A stretch of 64,000 nucleotides of DNA from Jannaschia pohangensis (GTDB lineage Bacteria; Pseudomonadota; Alphaproteobacteria; Rhodobacterales; Rhodobacteraceae): positions 930,001 through 994,000 of the forward strand of contig NZ_FORA01000001.1 of the NCBI RefSeq assembly GCF_900113875.1. Reading direction: 5' to 3'. Made by a program: the position numbers and the translations under genes. How positions within the stretch are numbered: position 1 is the stretch's first letter; every line of letters starts with the position of its first letter. Below, piece by piece: positions 36,974 through 46,237 of the stretch. A model generated the notes under the pieces. That model was not told the DNA's origin, made no database searches, and saw only the letters and a list, made by a program, of their open reading frames with translations.

Positions 36974-37894
36974 ATGTCCTATTTCGACAACCTTCGGACC
37001 TTCGTGCGGATTTTCGAACTGGGCAGCATGTCTGCCGCCGCCCGGGATCAGCGCATTTCCCCCGCCGTGGCCTCGGCCCGGTTGTCGCAGCTCGAATCGC
37101 ATCTGCATGTCCGCCTGTTCCAGCGCACCACGCGCAGCCTGTCGGCGACGGAACAGGGGCGGCTGTTCTATGCCGGAGCCTGCCGGGTTCTGGATGCGGT
37201 CGACGAGGCAGAGGGCTCCGTGGGCGAGGTGACGGCGAACCCGCGCGGGGATCTTCTGGTGGCGGCACCGCTGTGGTTGGGTCGCACCCTGCTTGCGGGG
37301 CACATGCCCGCGTTTCGCGAGGTCTACCCGCTGATCCGGGTGCGGTTGCGGCTGAGCGATCGGCGGCTCGACATGACGGCCGAGGGGCTGGACCTGGCCT
37401 TTCACGTGGGACGCCCCGCCGACAGCGACCTGCGCATCCGCAAGATCGCGGAGTGTCGCCGCCTTCTCTGTGCCGCCCCCGCCTATATCGCGGCGCGCGG
37501 CGCGCCCGAGACGGGCGACCAATTGGCGCGCGGGGCCCATGATTGCCTGAACCTGCGGTTTCCGGGGGCGACCGAATTCCGCTGGACGCTGCTTGGTCCC
37601 GACGGGCCCGACACCTTTGAGGTCAGCGGTCCGTTCGAATGCGACGACGGCGACGTGCTGACCGACTGGGCGCTGGCCGGGCACGGGATCGTTCTGAAGC
37701 CGGTGTTCGAGGTGGCCGACCACCTTGCCTCGGGCGCGCTGATCGAAGTGTGCAAGCGCACGCCCCCCCTGCCCGCGCAGGTGTCGGTGCTCTATCGGCA
37801 CCGCCGCCATCAGGACCCGAAGGCGCGCCTGTTCATGGATTTCATGATCGAACGGCTTCAGGCCGACCTCGCCGCGGCTCAGGACCCGCGATAG
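36974..37894 (+). CDS. LysR-family regulator, probably of the urate genes
   Basis: Regulator of 306 residues. The HTH spans [20 protein letters not shown] and [20 protein letters not shown]; the effector domain follows with [16 protein letters not shown]. It is divergent from puuD and convergent with the hydroxyisourate hydrolase gene (16-base overlap), so it is embedded in the purine block. Control of puuD and neighbours, perhaps in response to urate or another intermediate, is inferred from position. Confidence 0.88.
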   Translation: MSYFDNLRTFVRIFELGSMSAAARDQRISPAVASARLSQLESHLHVRLFQRTTRSLSATEQGRLFYAGACRVLDAVDEAEGSVGEVTANPRGDLLVAAPLWLGRTLLAGHMPAFREVYPLIRVRLRLSDRRLDMTAEGLDLAFHVGRPADSDLRIRKIAECRRLLCAAPAYIAARGAPETGDQLARGAHDCLNLRFPGATEFRWTLLGPDGPDTFEVSGPFECDDGDVLTDWALAGHGIVLKPVFEVADHLASGALIEVCKRTPPLPAQVSVLYRHRRHQDPKARLFMDFMIERLQADLAAAQDPR

Positions 37895-38232
37895 GTCGAA
37901 TAGCCGAACGGGCTGAGCAAGAGCGGCACATGGTAATGCGCCGCCTCGGACATCCCGAACCGCAGGGGCACCACGTCGAGGAACCGCGGGCTTTCGGGGG
38001 CGACCCCGGCGCGGGTCAGGTAGTCGCCGCAGTGAAACACCAGCTCATAGGTGCCGGTCGCGAACTGATCCTTGGGCAGGATCGGAGCGTCGGTCCGCCC
38101 GTCGGCATTCGTCGTCATCTCGGCCAGTTTCGCGCGCGCCTCGCCGTCCAGCCGGAACAATGCGATGCGCAGGCCGTCCGCCGGGCAGCCCCGTGCGGTG
38201 TCGAGAACATGGGTCGTCAGATATCCGGCCAT
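37879..38232 (-). CDS. uraH: 5-Hydroxyisourate hydrolase (transthyretin-like)
   Basis: Second enzyme of urate breakdown, turning 5-hydroxyisourate into OHCU. Length is 117 residues. The family signatures are [19 protein letters not shown] at the N-terminus, with the catalytic His, and the C-terminal tetrapeptide YRGS, which closes the active site. [19 protein letters not shown] contains further active-site residues. It is divergent from the allantoinase fusion gene. Confidence 0.95.
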   Translation of the reverse strand: MAGYLTTHVLDTARGCPADGLRIALFRLDGEARAKLAEMTTNADGRTDAPILPKDQFATGTYELVFHCGDYLTRAGVAPESPRFLDVVPLRFGMSEAAHYHVPLLLSPFGYSTYRGS

Positions 38233-38311
38233 CGCACTTCTCCAATCGGGTTTTGGCGGTCAGAATACCGCAAGACGGGCGGATCGAAACCGCCCTTCAC
38301 GCGAGAGACTG

Positions 38312-38326
38312 TCAAACGGTTTTTGA
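38312..38326. promoter_or_regulatory. Inverted repeat TCAAA-N5-TTTGA between uraH and puuE
   Basis: TCAAACGGTTTTTGA is a 15-base imperfect palindrome with five-base arms. It lies 80 bases before uraH and 54 bases before the allantoinase gene, in an unusually AT-rich stretch. A plausible operator for a local LysR or IclR-type regulator; no experimental support from sequence. Confidence 0.4.
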
Positions 38327-38379
38327 AAATTCCGCGTCACTTTATGGCGTATTGTCGCACCAACCCTGAAGGAGTGAGC

Positions 38380-39777
38380 ATGCAACGTTATCCCCGTGAC
38401 ATGCATGGATATGGCGCAACCCCGCCCGAGGCCCAGTGGCCCGGGGGCGCCCGGATCGCCGTCAACCTGGTCCTGAACTACGAAGAAGGCGGGGAAAACA
38501 ACATCCTGCACGGCGATGGCGCCTCCGAGGCGTTCCTGTCCGAGATCACCGGCGCACAGCCCTGGCCCGGAATGCGGCACGCCAACATGGAATCGATCTA
38601 TGAATACGGGGCCCGCGCCGGGTTCTGGCGGCTGCACCGGATGCTGCGCGATCTGCCGATCACGGTCTATGGCGTTGCCTCGGCGCTGGCGCGCGGTCCC
38701 GGTCAGGTCGAGGCAATGACCCAGGCCGGTTGGGAAATCGCGTCCCATGGCCTCAAATGGGTCGAACACAAGGACATGGCCGAAGGCGACGAACGCGCCG
38801 CCATCGCAGAGGCCATCCGCCTGCACACCGAGGTGACGGGGACGGCCCCGCGTGGCTTCTATTGCGGGCGCTCGTCGGGAAACACGATCCGGCTGGCCGC
38901 CGAGACCGGGCAATTCGCTTATGTCGCCGACAGCTATGCCGACGATCTGCCCTATTGGGCCGAGGTGGGTGACCGGGATCAGTTGATCGTGCCCTATACG
39001 CTCGACGCCAATGACATGCGCTTTGCCATTCAGGCGGGCCACGCCGACGGGGCCTCGTGGGAGACCTATCTGCGCGACAGTTTCGACTGCCTTTACCGCG
39101 AAGGCGGTCGCATGATGTCGGTCGGCCTTCATTGCCGTCTGGCGGGGCGTCCCGGTCGGGCCGAGGCGCTGCGCCGTTTCATCGACTACGCCCAGGGGCA
39201 CGCGGGCGTGTGGTTCGCCACGCGGCTGCAAATCGCCGAACATTGGGCCGAAACCCACCCCCATGTTCGCCGCATCCGCCCGTCGCAGATGGACCGCAAA
39301 ACGTTCGTATCGGCTTACGGATCGATCTTCGAGCATAGCCCCTGGATCGCCGAACGCGCCTTCGACCTGAACCTTGGGCCAGCCCATGACACCGCGGCGG
39401 GTCTGCACAATGCGCTGGCCCGAATGTTCCGGTCTTCCACCGAGGACGAACGTCTGGGCGTTCTGACCGCGCACCCCGATCTGGCCGGAAAGCTGGCCGC
39501 CGCCGGACGGCTGACGGCGGATAGCACGGCGGAACAGGCGGGCGCGGGGCTGGACACGTTGACCGACGCGGAGCGGGCGACGTTTCAGGACAGAAACGCC
39601 CGATACGTCGCAAAGCACGGATTTCCCTTCATCATCGCCGTGCGCGACCATGACAAGGCGGGCATCCTTGCCGCGATGGACCGGCGCATCGGCAACGACC
39701 GCACGGTCGAGTTCGCCGAAGCCTGTCGGCAGGTGGAACGCATCGCCCGGCTTCGCCTTGCGGACCTGTTGCCATGA
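38380..39777 (+). CDS. puuE: Fused allantoinase (PuuE type) - OHCU decarboxylase (UraD)
   Basis: Bifunctional purine enzyme of 465 residues. Residues 1-300 are a PuuE-type allantoinase of the polysaccharide deacetylase fold (RIAVNLVLNYEEGGENNILH; GWEIASHGLKWVEHKDMAEG). Residues about 303-465 are a UraD domain (FVSAYGSIFEHSPWIAERAF; HPDLAGKLAAAG near residue 366; RNARYVAKHGFPFIIAVRDH). The protein should convert OHCU to S-allantoin and then open the ring to allantoate. The domain order is therefore the reverse of the reaction order. GGAG lies six bases before ATG 38380. The TGA overlaps the ATG of the next gene. Confidence 0.94.
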   Translation: MQRYPRDMHGYGATPPEAQWPGGARIAVNLVLNYEEGGENNILHGDGASEAFLSEITGAQPWPGMRHANMESIYEYGARAGFWRLHRMLRDLPITVYGVASALARGPGQVEAMTQAGWEIASHGLKWVEHKDMAEGDERAAIAEAIRLHTEVTGTAPRGFYCGRSSGNTIRLAAETGQFAYVADSYADDLPYWAEVGDRDQLIVPYTLDANDMRFAIQAGHADGASWETYLRDSFDCLYREGGRMMSVGLHCRLAGRPGRAEALRRFIDYAQGHAGVWFATRLQIAEHWAETHPHVRRIRPSQMDRKTFVSAYGSIFEHSPWIAERAFDLNLGPAHDTAAGLHNALARMFRSSTEDERLGVLTAHPDLAGKLAAAGRLTADSTAEQAGAGLDTLTDAERATFQDRNARYVAKHGFPFIIAVRDHDKAGILAAMDRRIGNDRTVEFAEACRQVERIARLRLADLLP

Positions 39778-40277
39778 GCCGGGTCATCCGCACCGCACCG
39801 CTGTCGGCCACGGCCTTCGCCCCCTTCGGCGATGTGCTGGAGGTGGCGGGCGCGCCCGACAAGCTGATCAACGCAGGCCTTTGCGGGCGCTATCACGACC
39901 GCGCCCGACTCGACTTTGCGGACGGGCGCGCGGGGATCAGCATCTTTGATGCCGTACCCCGCGCCCTGCCCTACACGCTCGACCTGCTGGAGCGGCACCC
40001 GGACGGAAGCCAGTGCTTCGTGCCCATGCATGGCAACGACTGGCTGGTCACCGTGGCCCCGGACGCGGGCGGCGCACCCGGCACGCCGCTGGCCTTCATC
40101 GTCGGCGCGGGTCAGGCGGTCAACTTTCACCGGGGCACCTGGCATGGCGTTCTGACGCCGCTTCACGCGCCCGGCCTCTTCGCCGTGATCGACCGCATCG
40201 GGGACGGCGCGAACCTTCAGGAGCACAGGCTCGAAGCCCCCTATCGCATCGAATTGGGGGGCGCCGCGGGCCCCTAG
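39774..40277 (+). CDS. allA: Ureidoglycolate lyase
   Basis: Enzyme of 167 residues that splits ureidoglycolate into glyoxylate and urea. Motifs: LSATAFAPFGDVLEVAGAPD at the start, QCFVPMHGNDWLVTVAPD in the middle and FHRGTWHGVLTPL with conserved metal-site type residues. It is coupled by ATGA to the allantoinase fusion and 31 bases upstream of the permease, so the three form one operon. Its product glyoxylate is the substrate of the adjacent bhc cycle. Confidence 0.95.
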   Translation: MSRVIRTAPLSATAFAPFGDVLEVAGAPDKLINAGLCGRYHDRARLDFADGRAGISIFDAVPRALPYTLDLLERHPDGSQCFVPMHGNDWLVTVAPDAGGAPGTPLAFIVGAGQAVNFHRGTWHGVLTPLHAPGLFAVIDRIGDGANLQEHRLEAPYRIELGGAAGP

Positions 40278-40308
40278 GGCCGGTGACACAACAGGGAGAG
40301 AACCACAG

Positions 40309-41757
40309 ATGGCCGACACGTCCATAGGCACGGCGGCGCAATTGCGCGACCCGGACTACACACCACCGCTGGCCAAGGCGGTGCCGCTCGGCATCCAGCA
40401 TGTGCTGGCGATGTTCGTCAGCAACGTCACCCCTGCGATCATCATCGCCGGGGCCGCAGGCTTCGGCTTCGGGTCGGATGCGGGCGCGCAGGGCTTTCCG
40501 GACATGACCTATCTGATCCAGATGTCGATGCTGTTCGCGGGCACCGCAACCCTGTTCCAGACCATCGGGTTCGGCCCCGTGGGCGCGCGGTTGCCCATCG
40601 TTCAGGGCACCTCATTCGCGTTCATCCCGATCATGATCCCGCTGGTCGCGGGCAAGGGCATCGAGGCACTTCCTGCGCTCTTCGGCGGCGTCGTCATCGG
40701 CGGCCTGTTCCACACGCTGATCGCCACGTTCATCGGCAAGATCCGCTTTGCCCTGCCGCCACTGGTGACCGGCCTCGTGGTCACGATGATCGGCCTCGCG
40801 CTGGTCAAGGTCGGCATCGAATACGCCGCCGGGGGCGTGCCCGCCAAGGCGGCCGACCTGCCGGAATACGGCAGCCTGCTGAACTGGTCCGCAGCGCTTG
40901 TGGTCATCTTCGTGACGCTGGCGCTCAAGTTCTATGCCAAGGGCATGCTGGCGGTCTCGGCGGTCGTGATCGGCATTTTCGTCGGGTATTTCTATGCCAT
41001 GGCCATGGGCATGGTCACGCTGGAGAGCATCACCACAAGCTGGAGCCGCGCCGCCGCCGTGTCCTTCCCGATCCCGTTCAAATACGGCTTCGAGATGAGC
41101 TTTGCCGCCATCGTCGGCTTTTGCCTGATGGCCTTCGTCTCGGCGGTGGAGACCGTGGGCGACGTCTCGGGCATCACCAAGGGCGGGGCCGGACGCGAAG
41201 CCACCGAAAAGGAAATCACCGGTGCGACCTATGCCGACGGTCTGGGCACGGCGGTGGCAGGCGTCTTCGGCGGCTTCCCCAACACCTCCTTCAGCCAGAA
41301 CGTCGGATTGATCGCCATGACCGGCGTGATGTCGCGCCACGTGGTGACCATCGGCGCGATCTTCCTGATCATTTGCGGGTTGGTCCCCAAGGTCGGCGCG
41401 GTGATCCGCACCATCCCGATCGAGGTTCTGGGCGGCGGCGTCATCGTCATGTTCGGCATGGTCGTGGCGGCGGGCATCTCGATGCTGTCGGACGTGAACT
41501 GGAACCGCCGGAACATGGTTATCTTCGCCATCGCGCTGTCGGTCGGTCTGGGCCTGCAACTGGACCCGCAGGCGGTTCAGTACCTGCCCGAGACCGTGCG
41601 CATCCTGATGACGTCGGGCCTGCTGCCTGCGGCTGTGATCGCCATCGTGCTGAACCTGATCCTGCCCGAAGAGCTGGCCGGTGAGGCGACCGAGGAAGTC
41701 TCGGGTGGGATGGCCGGCAATGGGACGTTCGGGGCCAGGGACGCCTCGCAGCGCTGA
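40309..41757 (+). CDS. NCS2-family purine permease (urate/xanthine type)
   Basis: Inner-membrane symporter of 482 residues with about 14 hydrophobic segments. It has VQGTSFAFIPIMIPLVAGKG near residue 97 and NTSFSQNVGLIAMTGVMSRH near residue 325. The latter carries the NCS2 signature Q-N-x-G-x-x-x-x-T. FEMSFAAIVGFCLMAFVSAVE contains the conserved helix 8 acidic position. Position at the end of the allantoinase-allA operon points to urate or xanthine uptake. A GC-rich terminator follows. Confidence 0.93.
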   Translation: MADTSIGTAAQLRDPDYTPPLAKAVPLGIQHVLAMFVSNVTPAIIIAGAAGFGFGSDAGAQGFPDMTYLIQMSMLFAGTATLFQTIGFGPVGARLPIVQGTSFAFIPIMIPLVAGKGIEALPALFGGVVIGGLFHTLIATFIGKIRFALPPLVTGLVVTMIGLALVKVGIEYAAGGVPAKAADLPEYGSLLNWSAALVVIFVTLALKFYAKGMLAVSAVVIGIFVGYFYAMAMGMVTLESITTSWSRAAAVSFPIPFKYGFEMSFAAIVGFCLMAFVSAVETVGDVSGITKGGAGREATEKEITGATYADGLGTAVAGVFGGFPNTSFSQNVGLIAMTGVMSRHVVTIGAIFLIICGLVPKVGAVIRTIPIEVLGGGVIVMFGMVVAAGISMLSDVNWNRRNMVIFAIALSVGLGLQLDPQAVQYLPETVRILMTSGLLPAAVIAIVLNLILPEELAGEATEEVSGGMAGNGTFGARDASQR

Positions 41758-41777
41758 ACGCCGACCATTCGGACATC

Positions 41778-41812
41778 AAAAAGGCCCCCGCTGCAAACGG
41801 CGGGGGCCTCTC
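41778..41812. terminator. Bidirectional terminator between permease gene and bhcD
   Basis: GGCCCCCGC (41783-41791) pairs with GCGGGGGCC (41800-41808). On the minus strand it is followed by TTTTT, so it is a strong terminator for the bhc operon. On the plus strand the tail is TCTCTCG, weaker for the permease transcript. Confidence 0.85.
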
Positions 41813-41834
41813 TCGTTCCAAGGCGCGAGGTGGA

Positions 41835-42800
41835 TCAGAAATCGACCTCGACCGCGACCCCTTCGGCAATGGCCCGCTCGACGACCGAGGCGGCGACTGC
41901 CAGATCCTGAAGCCCCACGCCGGTCCCGTCAAAGACTGTGATCTCGTCCCCCGACCGGCGCCCCGGATGCGTGCCGTTGATGACCGCGCCCAGTTCGTTG
42001 ACGTCGCCTTTGGCGATCAGGCCCTGCCCCACGGCATGCTGCGCCTCGCCGATGGTCACCGATTGCGCCACCTCGTCGGTAAAGACGGTGGCGCGGGCCA
42101 GGATCGCGGCTTCGACCTCCTGCTTGCCCTTGGTGTCGGTGCCCATGCAGGCGATGTGGGTGCCCGGGCGCACATGCGCATCCAGAAGCGTCGGCGCCTG
42201 GGCCGACACGATGGTCACAATGACATCCGCCTGCGCACCCAGGGTTTCCAGCGACACGGCCTCGAACGGCAAGCCGAGCTCTGCGGCCACCTTGGCCAGA
42301 CGGTCCAGCTTCTCGGGCGACCGGTTCCAGGCGACGACCCGTTCGAAATCGCGGGTGGCGGCGACCTGGCGCAGTTGGAACGTCGATTGATGCCCCGCGC
42401 CGACGATGCCGAGAACCCTCGCATCCTCGCGCGCCAGATGGGCCGTCGACACGGCGGCGGCGGCGGCGGTGCGCAAGGCGGTCAGCAGGTTGCCTCCGAC
42501 CACGGCGCGACATTTGCCGGTGTCCGCGTCGAAAAGGAACACCGTGGATTGGTGGTTGGTCAGGCCCTTGTCGGCATTGCCCGGCCAGTAGCCGCCGGAT
42601 TTCAGCCCAAGGTTCAGCCCCGCACGGTCGAACCCCGACTTGAACCCATAGAGCGCGTCGGCATGGCCGATCGCTTCGCGGATGACAGGGAAGTTGTAGG
42701 CATCGCCGCGCGACATGGCGGCAAAGACGGCCTCGACCGCTTTGAACGCATCGTCTGCGGTCATCAGGTTGGCGATGGCGGATTCGGGAACGATGATCAT
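41835..42800 (-). CDS. bhcD: Iminosuccinate reductase of the beta-hydroxyaspartate cycle
   Basis: Last enzyme of the cycle, reducing iminosuccinate to L-aspartate with NAD(P)H. Length is 321 residues, ornithine cyclodeaminase/mu-crystallin family. The nucleotide-binding motif is VLGIVGAGHQSTFQL near residue 125; FKSGFDRAGLNLGLKSGGYW near residue 55 carries the conserved Lys. GAGG precedes ATG 42800. It is the distal gene of bhcABCD and separated from bhcC by a 95-base spacer that holds two palindromes. Assignment depends on the neighbours as well as the family. Confidence 0.92.
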   Translation of the reverse strand: MIIVPESAIANLMTADDAFKAVEAVFAAMSRGDAYNFPVIREAIGHADALYGFKSGFDRAGLNLGLKSGGYWPGNADKGLTNHQSTVFLFDADTGKCRAVVGGNLLTALRTAAAAAVSTAHLAREDARVLGIVGAGHQSTFQLRQVAATRDFERVVAWNRSPEKLDRLAKVAAELGLPFEAVSLETLGAQADVIVTIVSAQAPTLLDAHVRPGTHIACMGTDTKGKQEVEAAILARATVFTDEVAQSVTIGEAQHAVGQGLIAKGDVNELGAVINGTHPGRRSGDEITVFDGTGVGLQDLAVAASVVERAIAEGVAVEVDF

Positions 42801-42820
42801 GGGGACCTCGATGTGTGGAA

Positions 42821-42889
42821 AGGGTGCGTGACGAGCACGCACCCTACGTATTCAAAGCGACGGTGTAGGGTGCGTGGTGTCCACGCACC
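42821..42889. repeat. Two perfect palindromes between bhcC and bhcD
   Basis: AGGGTGCGTG (42821-42830) pairs with CACGCACCCT (42836-42845), and GGTGCGTGG (42869-42877) pairs with CCACGCACC (42881-42889). Both share the GGGTGCGTG core and are REP-like. They fill most of the bhcC-bhcD spacer and could lower or protect expression of bhcD relative to bhcABC. Confidence 0.75.
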
Positions 42890-42895
42890 GCTCGG

Positions 42896-44056
42896 TCAAT
42901 AGGCCTTGCCGCGTGCCGATACCGGCCAGAGCGTCTCGACCTTGCCGCCGCGGACCCCGACGTACCAGTCGTGGACGTTGCAGGTCGGGTCGCAATGCCC
43001 CGGCACCAGCTTCAGCTTGTCATTGACTTTCAGCACACCGTCGGGGTCTGCGACCACGCCATGCTCATCGGAGCATTTGACGTATTTCACATCCGTCCGG
43101 CCAAAGACCGTCGGCAGGCCCGAGTCGACAGACTGCGCCTTTAGGCCCGCGTCGACGATGGCCTTGTCGGCCTTGGCGTGGGACATGACCGAGGTCAGGA
43201 TGAACAGGGCGTTCTCCCATTCGCCATCGTCGATGCGCTTGCCGTCCTTGTCGAGGATGCGACCGTAATCGGCGTCCATGAAAGCGTAGGATCCGCACTG
43301 CAACTCGTTGTAGACGCCCGAGGCCCCCTCGAAATAATACGACCCGGTGCCGCCGCCCCCGACGATGTCGCAATGCAGCCCTTCGGCTTTCAGTGCATCG
43401 ACCGCGTCGCGCACCATCTCGATCGCGATCTGGGTCTTGCTCTGCCGCTCGGCGTAGTCGTCGAGGTGCTGCATCGCGCCCTGGTAGGCCTGGATCCCGG
43501 TGAACTTCAGCCCCGGGGCCGCGTCGATGGCCTTGGCCAGGGCGACGACTTCGGGCGTCGTGGTGACACCGCAGCGACCCGCGCCACAGTCGATCTCCAC
43601 CAGGCATTCGATCTGCGTCCCCGCCTCGGTCGCGCCTTTCGACAGGTCCGCGACATTGGCCAGATCATCCACGCAGCAGATGGTCCGCGCGCCCAGTTTC
43701 GGCAGGTTGGCCAGGCGCTTGATCTTTTCGGGTTGGGTCACCTGGTTGCTGACCAGCACGTCCTTGATGCCGCCGCGGGCGAAAACCTCGGCCTCCGACA
43801 CCTTCTGGCAGCAGACACCGCAGGCGCCACCCATGTCCTGTTGCAGGTGCTGCACGTCGACGGATTTGTGCATCTTGCCGTGGCTGCGGTGGCGCATGCC
43901 GTGGGATTTGGCGAAATCGCCCATCTTGCGGATGTTCCGTTCCAGCGCGTCCAGATCGAGGATCAGGCAGGGCGTCTGGATGTCGGCTTCGTCCATGCCG
44001 GGCACGGCGGGCACATCATAGCCGACTTCGAGGTTTGCGTAGTTCAGGTCTTTCAT
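42896..44056 (-). CDS. bhcC: beta-Hydroxyaspartate aldolase
   Basis: PLP enzyme of 386 residues that joins glycine and glyoxylate to beta-hydroxyaspartate. It belongs to the D-threonine aldolase-like branch of alanine racemase-fold enzymes. The Schiff-base Lys is in RHRSHGKMHKS (Lys 61). The C-terminal VPGHCDPTCNVHDWYVGVRG holds the His/Asp metal ligands of this group. It lies between bhcB (10-base gap) and bhcD on the same strand. Confidence 0.95.
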   Translation of the reverse strand: MKDLNYANLEVGYDVPAVPGMDEADIQTPCLILDLDALERNIRKMGDFAKSHGMRHRSHGKMHKSVDVQHLQQDMGGACGVCCQKVSEAEVFARGGIKDVLVSNQVTQPEKIKRLANLPKLGARTICCVDDLANVADLSKGATEAGTQIECLVEIDCGAGRCGVTTTPEVVALAKAIDAAPGLKFTGIQAYQGAMQHLDDYAERQSKTQIAIEMVRDAVDALKAEGLHCDIVGGGGTGSYYFEGASGVYNELQCGSYAFMDADYGRILDKDGKRIDDGEWENALFILTSVMSHAKADKAIVDAGLKAQSVDSGLPTVFGRTDVKYVKCSDEHGVVADPDGVLKVNDKLKLVPGHCDPTCNVHDWYVGVRGGKVETLWPVSARGKAY

Positions 44057-44066
44057 GGTGGCCTCC

Positions 44067-45050
44067 TCAGCCCTGCATCCAGGGCAGTTTATCCAGATCG
44101 ACGTTTCCGCCGGTGACGACGACGCCCACGCGTTTGCCCGCGAAGACGTCCCTGTTCCTGAGGATCACGGCCAGCGGCACGGCGCAGGACGGCTCCATCA
44201 CGATCTTCATGCGCGCCCAGGTCAGGCGCATGGCGTCGATGATTTCCTGCTCGCTCGCGGTCAGGATGTCGGTGACGTGGTTGCTGACGAAATGCCAGGT
44301 CCGCTCCTTGAGCGGGACCTTGAGACCATCCGCCACCGTTACCGGCGCATCGTCGGCAATGATGTGTCCGGCGCGGAAGGACCGCGCGGCATCGTCCGCC
44401 TGCTCAGGCTCCGCCGCGATGATCTGCACCTTGGGGGCGATATGGCTGAGCGTCAGGCAGGTGCCCGAGATCATGCCGCCGCCCCCGATGGGCGCAACCA
44501 TCATTTCGACCGGCGCGCCATGCTCCTCCATCTGCTCCATGAATTCGAGGCTACAGGTCCCCTGCCCCGCGATCACCCGCGGGTCGTTGTAGGGGTGGAC
44601 GAAATCGGCGCCCGTCTCGGCCTCGACCCGGGCAAAGACCTCTTCACGGCTGGTCGTGGAGGGTTCGCATTCCGTGATGATGCCGCCATAGCCGCGCACC
44701 GCGTCCTTCTTGGCCTGCGGGGCCGCGCGCGGCATGACGACGTGGCACGGAATGCCTCGCCGACCCGCCGCATAGGACAGCGACAGCGCGTGATTGCCCG
44801 AACTGTGTGTCGCCACACCCCGGGCCGCCATCTCGTCGGACAGGCCGAAGACGGCATTGGTGGCACCGCGCACCTTGAAGGCGCCGGCCTTCTGGAAGTT
44901 CTCGCATTTGAAGAACATCTCGCAGCCCGCCATCTCATTCAGGAACGACGACGTCAGGATCGGTGTGCGGTGGATGTAAGGCCTGATCCGGTCCTGCGCG
45001 GCGATGACGTCGTCAAAGGTGGGGATGTCCAACCCGTTCACGTCCTTCAT
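44067..45050 (-). CDS. bhcB: beta-Hydroxyaspartate dehydratase
   Basis: PLP-dependent dehydratase of 327 residues in the serine racemase/threonine dehydratase family, converting beta-hydroxyaspartate to iminosuccinate. The PLP Lys is Lys 59 in KAGAFKVRGATNAVFG. ATHSSGNHALSLSYAAG binds substrate and PIGGGGMISGTCLTL binds the PLP phosphate. Its start codon overlaps the bhcA stop (ATGA), so the two are translationally coupled. Confidence 0.95.
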   Translation of the reverse strand: MKDVNGLDIPTFDDVIAAQDRIRPYIHRTPILTSSFLNEMAGCEMFFKCENFQKAGAFKVRGATNAVFGLSDEMAARGVATHSSGNHALSLSYAAGRRGIPCHVVMPRAAPQAKKDAVRGYGGIITECEPSTTSREEVFARVEAETGADFVHPYNDPRVIAGQGTCSLEFMEQMEEHGAPVEMMVAPIGGGGMISGTCLTLSHIAPKVQIIAAEPEQADDAARSFRAGHIIADDAPVTVADGLKVPLKERTWHFVSNHVTDILTASEQEIIDAMRLTWARMKIVMEPSCAVPLAVILRNRDVFAGKRVGVVVTGGNVDLDKLPWMQG

Positions 45051-46237
45051 TCTGCGGCTGCCTTCTGCTGCGTGTTGCCGTGACGATAATAATCCTGCGC
45101 CGCCGCGACGCCCGAGCCGAGCTTGATCGGCAGGCCCAGGTCGACCATCGCCATTTCGGCCACGGCAAGGCCCGACAGCATCATCGCATCCGTCAGCATG
45201 CCAAGGTGGCCGATGCGGAAAACCTTGCCCGCAACCTCGCCCAGACCCACGCCAAAGGCCATGTCGTAGTCCCGCGCAGCGACCGTCACGACGTCGGTGG
45301 CGTTGAATCCGGCCGGGGTGCAGATGGCCGAGACGCTGTCCGACCAGACGTCGGGCGACGCCGCGCAGAGCTTCAGGTCCCAGGCGTCGACCGCCCGGCG
45401 CACCCCTTCGGCCATGCGGTGGTGGCGGGCGAAGACATTTTCCAGACCCTCGGACAAGAGCATGTCGCAGGCGAGTTTCAGGCCGTTCATTAACCCGACC
45501 GGCGGCGTGTAGGGGAAGGCGTTGTTGGCATAACCCTTGGCCATATCGGCCACATCAAAGAAAGTCCGGTGCAGCTTTGCCGTCTTCGTCGCGGCCATGG
45601 CACGGGGCGAGAAGCCCAGGATGGCGAGCCCGGCGGGCAGCATAAACCCCTTCTGCGACCCGGTGACGGCGATATCGACGCCCCATTCGTCGAAGCGGAA
45701 ATCCATCGACCCGATGGAGCTGACCCCGTCGACCATCAGAAGCGCGGGGTGGCCAGCCGCCTCCATCGCGCGGCGCACGCCCGCGATGTCGGATTTGACG
45801 CCGGTCGCCGTCTCGTTGTGGGTGGCCAGAACCGCCTTGATCGCGTGGCCCGTGTCGGCGCGCAGGATTTCTTCGTAGGTTGAGACGGGAATGCCATGAC
45901 CCCAAGGGGTCTCGACGATCTGCACATCCAGACCGTGACGCTGGCACATGTCGATCCAGCGATGGCTGAACATCCCGTTGCGCGCCACCAGGACGCGGTC
46001 GCCGGGGGACAGGGTGTTCGAGATCGCCGTCTCCCACCCGCCGGTGCCGGTGGACGGGAAGATGAACACCTCCACCTCGGTCGACTTCAGAACCCGGCGC
46101 ACCCCATCAAGGCAGGGATGCAGGATGTCGGCGAAAGCCGGGGACCGGTGGTCCATCGTCGGCATGTGACAGGCCAGGCGAACGGCCTCGGGCATATTGG
46201 TCGGACCCGGGATGAAGACGGGGTTCTGCGAGGTCAT
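45047..46237 (-). CDS. bhcA: Aspartate-glyoxylate aminotransferase
   Basis: First enzyme of the cycle. It transfers the amino group of aspartate to glyoxylate, giving glycine and oxaloacetate, the net product. Length is 396 residues, class V aminotransferase. The N-terminal FIPGPTNMPEAVRLA, LLMVDGVSSIGSMDFRFDEW with the PLP Asp, and the PLP Lys 196 in VTGSQKGFMLPAG are all present. It is the first gene after the divergent promoter shared with bhcR. Confidence 0.96.
   Translation of the reverse strand: MTSQNPVFIPGPTNMPEAVRLACHMPTMDHRSPAFADILHPCLDGVRRVLKSTEVEVFIFPSTGTGGWETAISNTLSPGDRVLVARNGMFSHRWIDMCQRHGLDVQIVETPWGHGIPVSTYEEILRADTGHAIKAVLATHNETATGVKSDIAGVRRAMEAAGHPALLMVDGVSSIGSMDFRFDEWGVDIAVTGSQKGFMLPAGLAILGFSPRAMAATKTAKLHRTFFDVADMAKGYANNAFPYTPPVGLMNGLKLACDMLLSEGLENVFARHHRMAEGVRRAVDAWDLKLCAASPDVWSDSVSAICTPAGFNATDVVTVAARDYDMAFGVGLGEVAGKVFRIGHLGMLTDAMMLSGLAVAEMAMVDLGLPIKLGSGVAAAQDYYRHGNTQQKAAAE

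Noticed and set aside
42801-42895. Glycine riboswitch in the bhc operon
   Set aside because: The spacer is explained by two simple palindromes; no tandem aptamer pattern.
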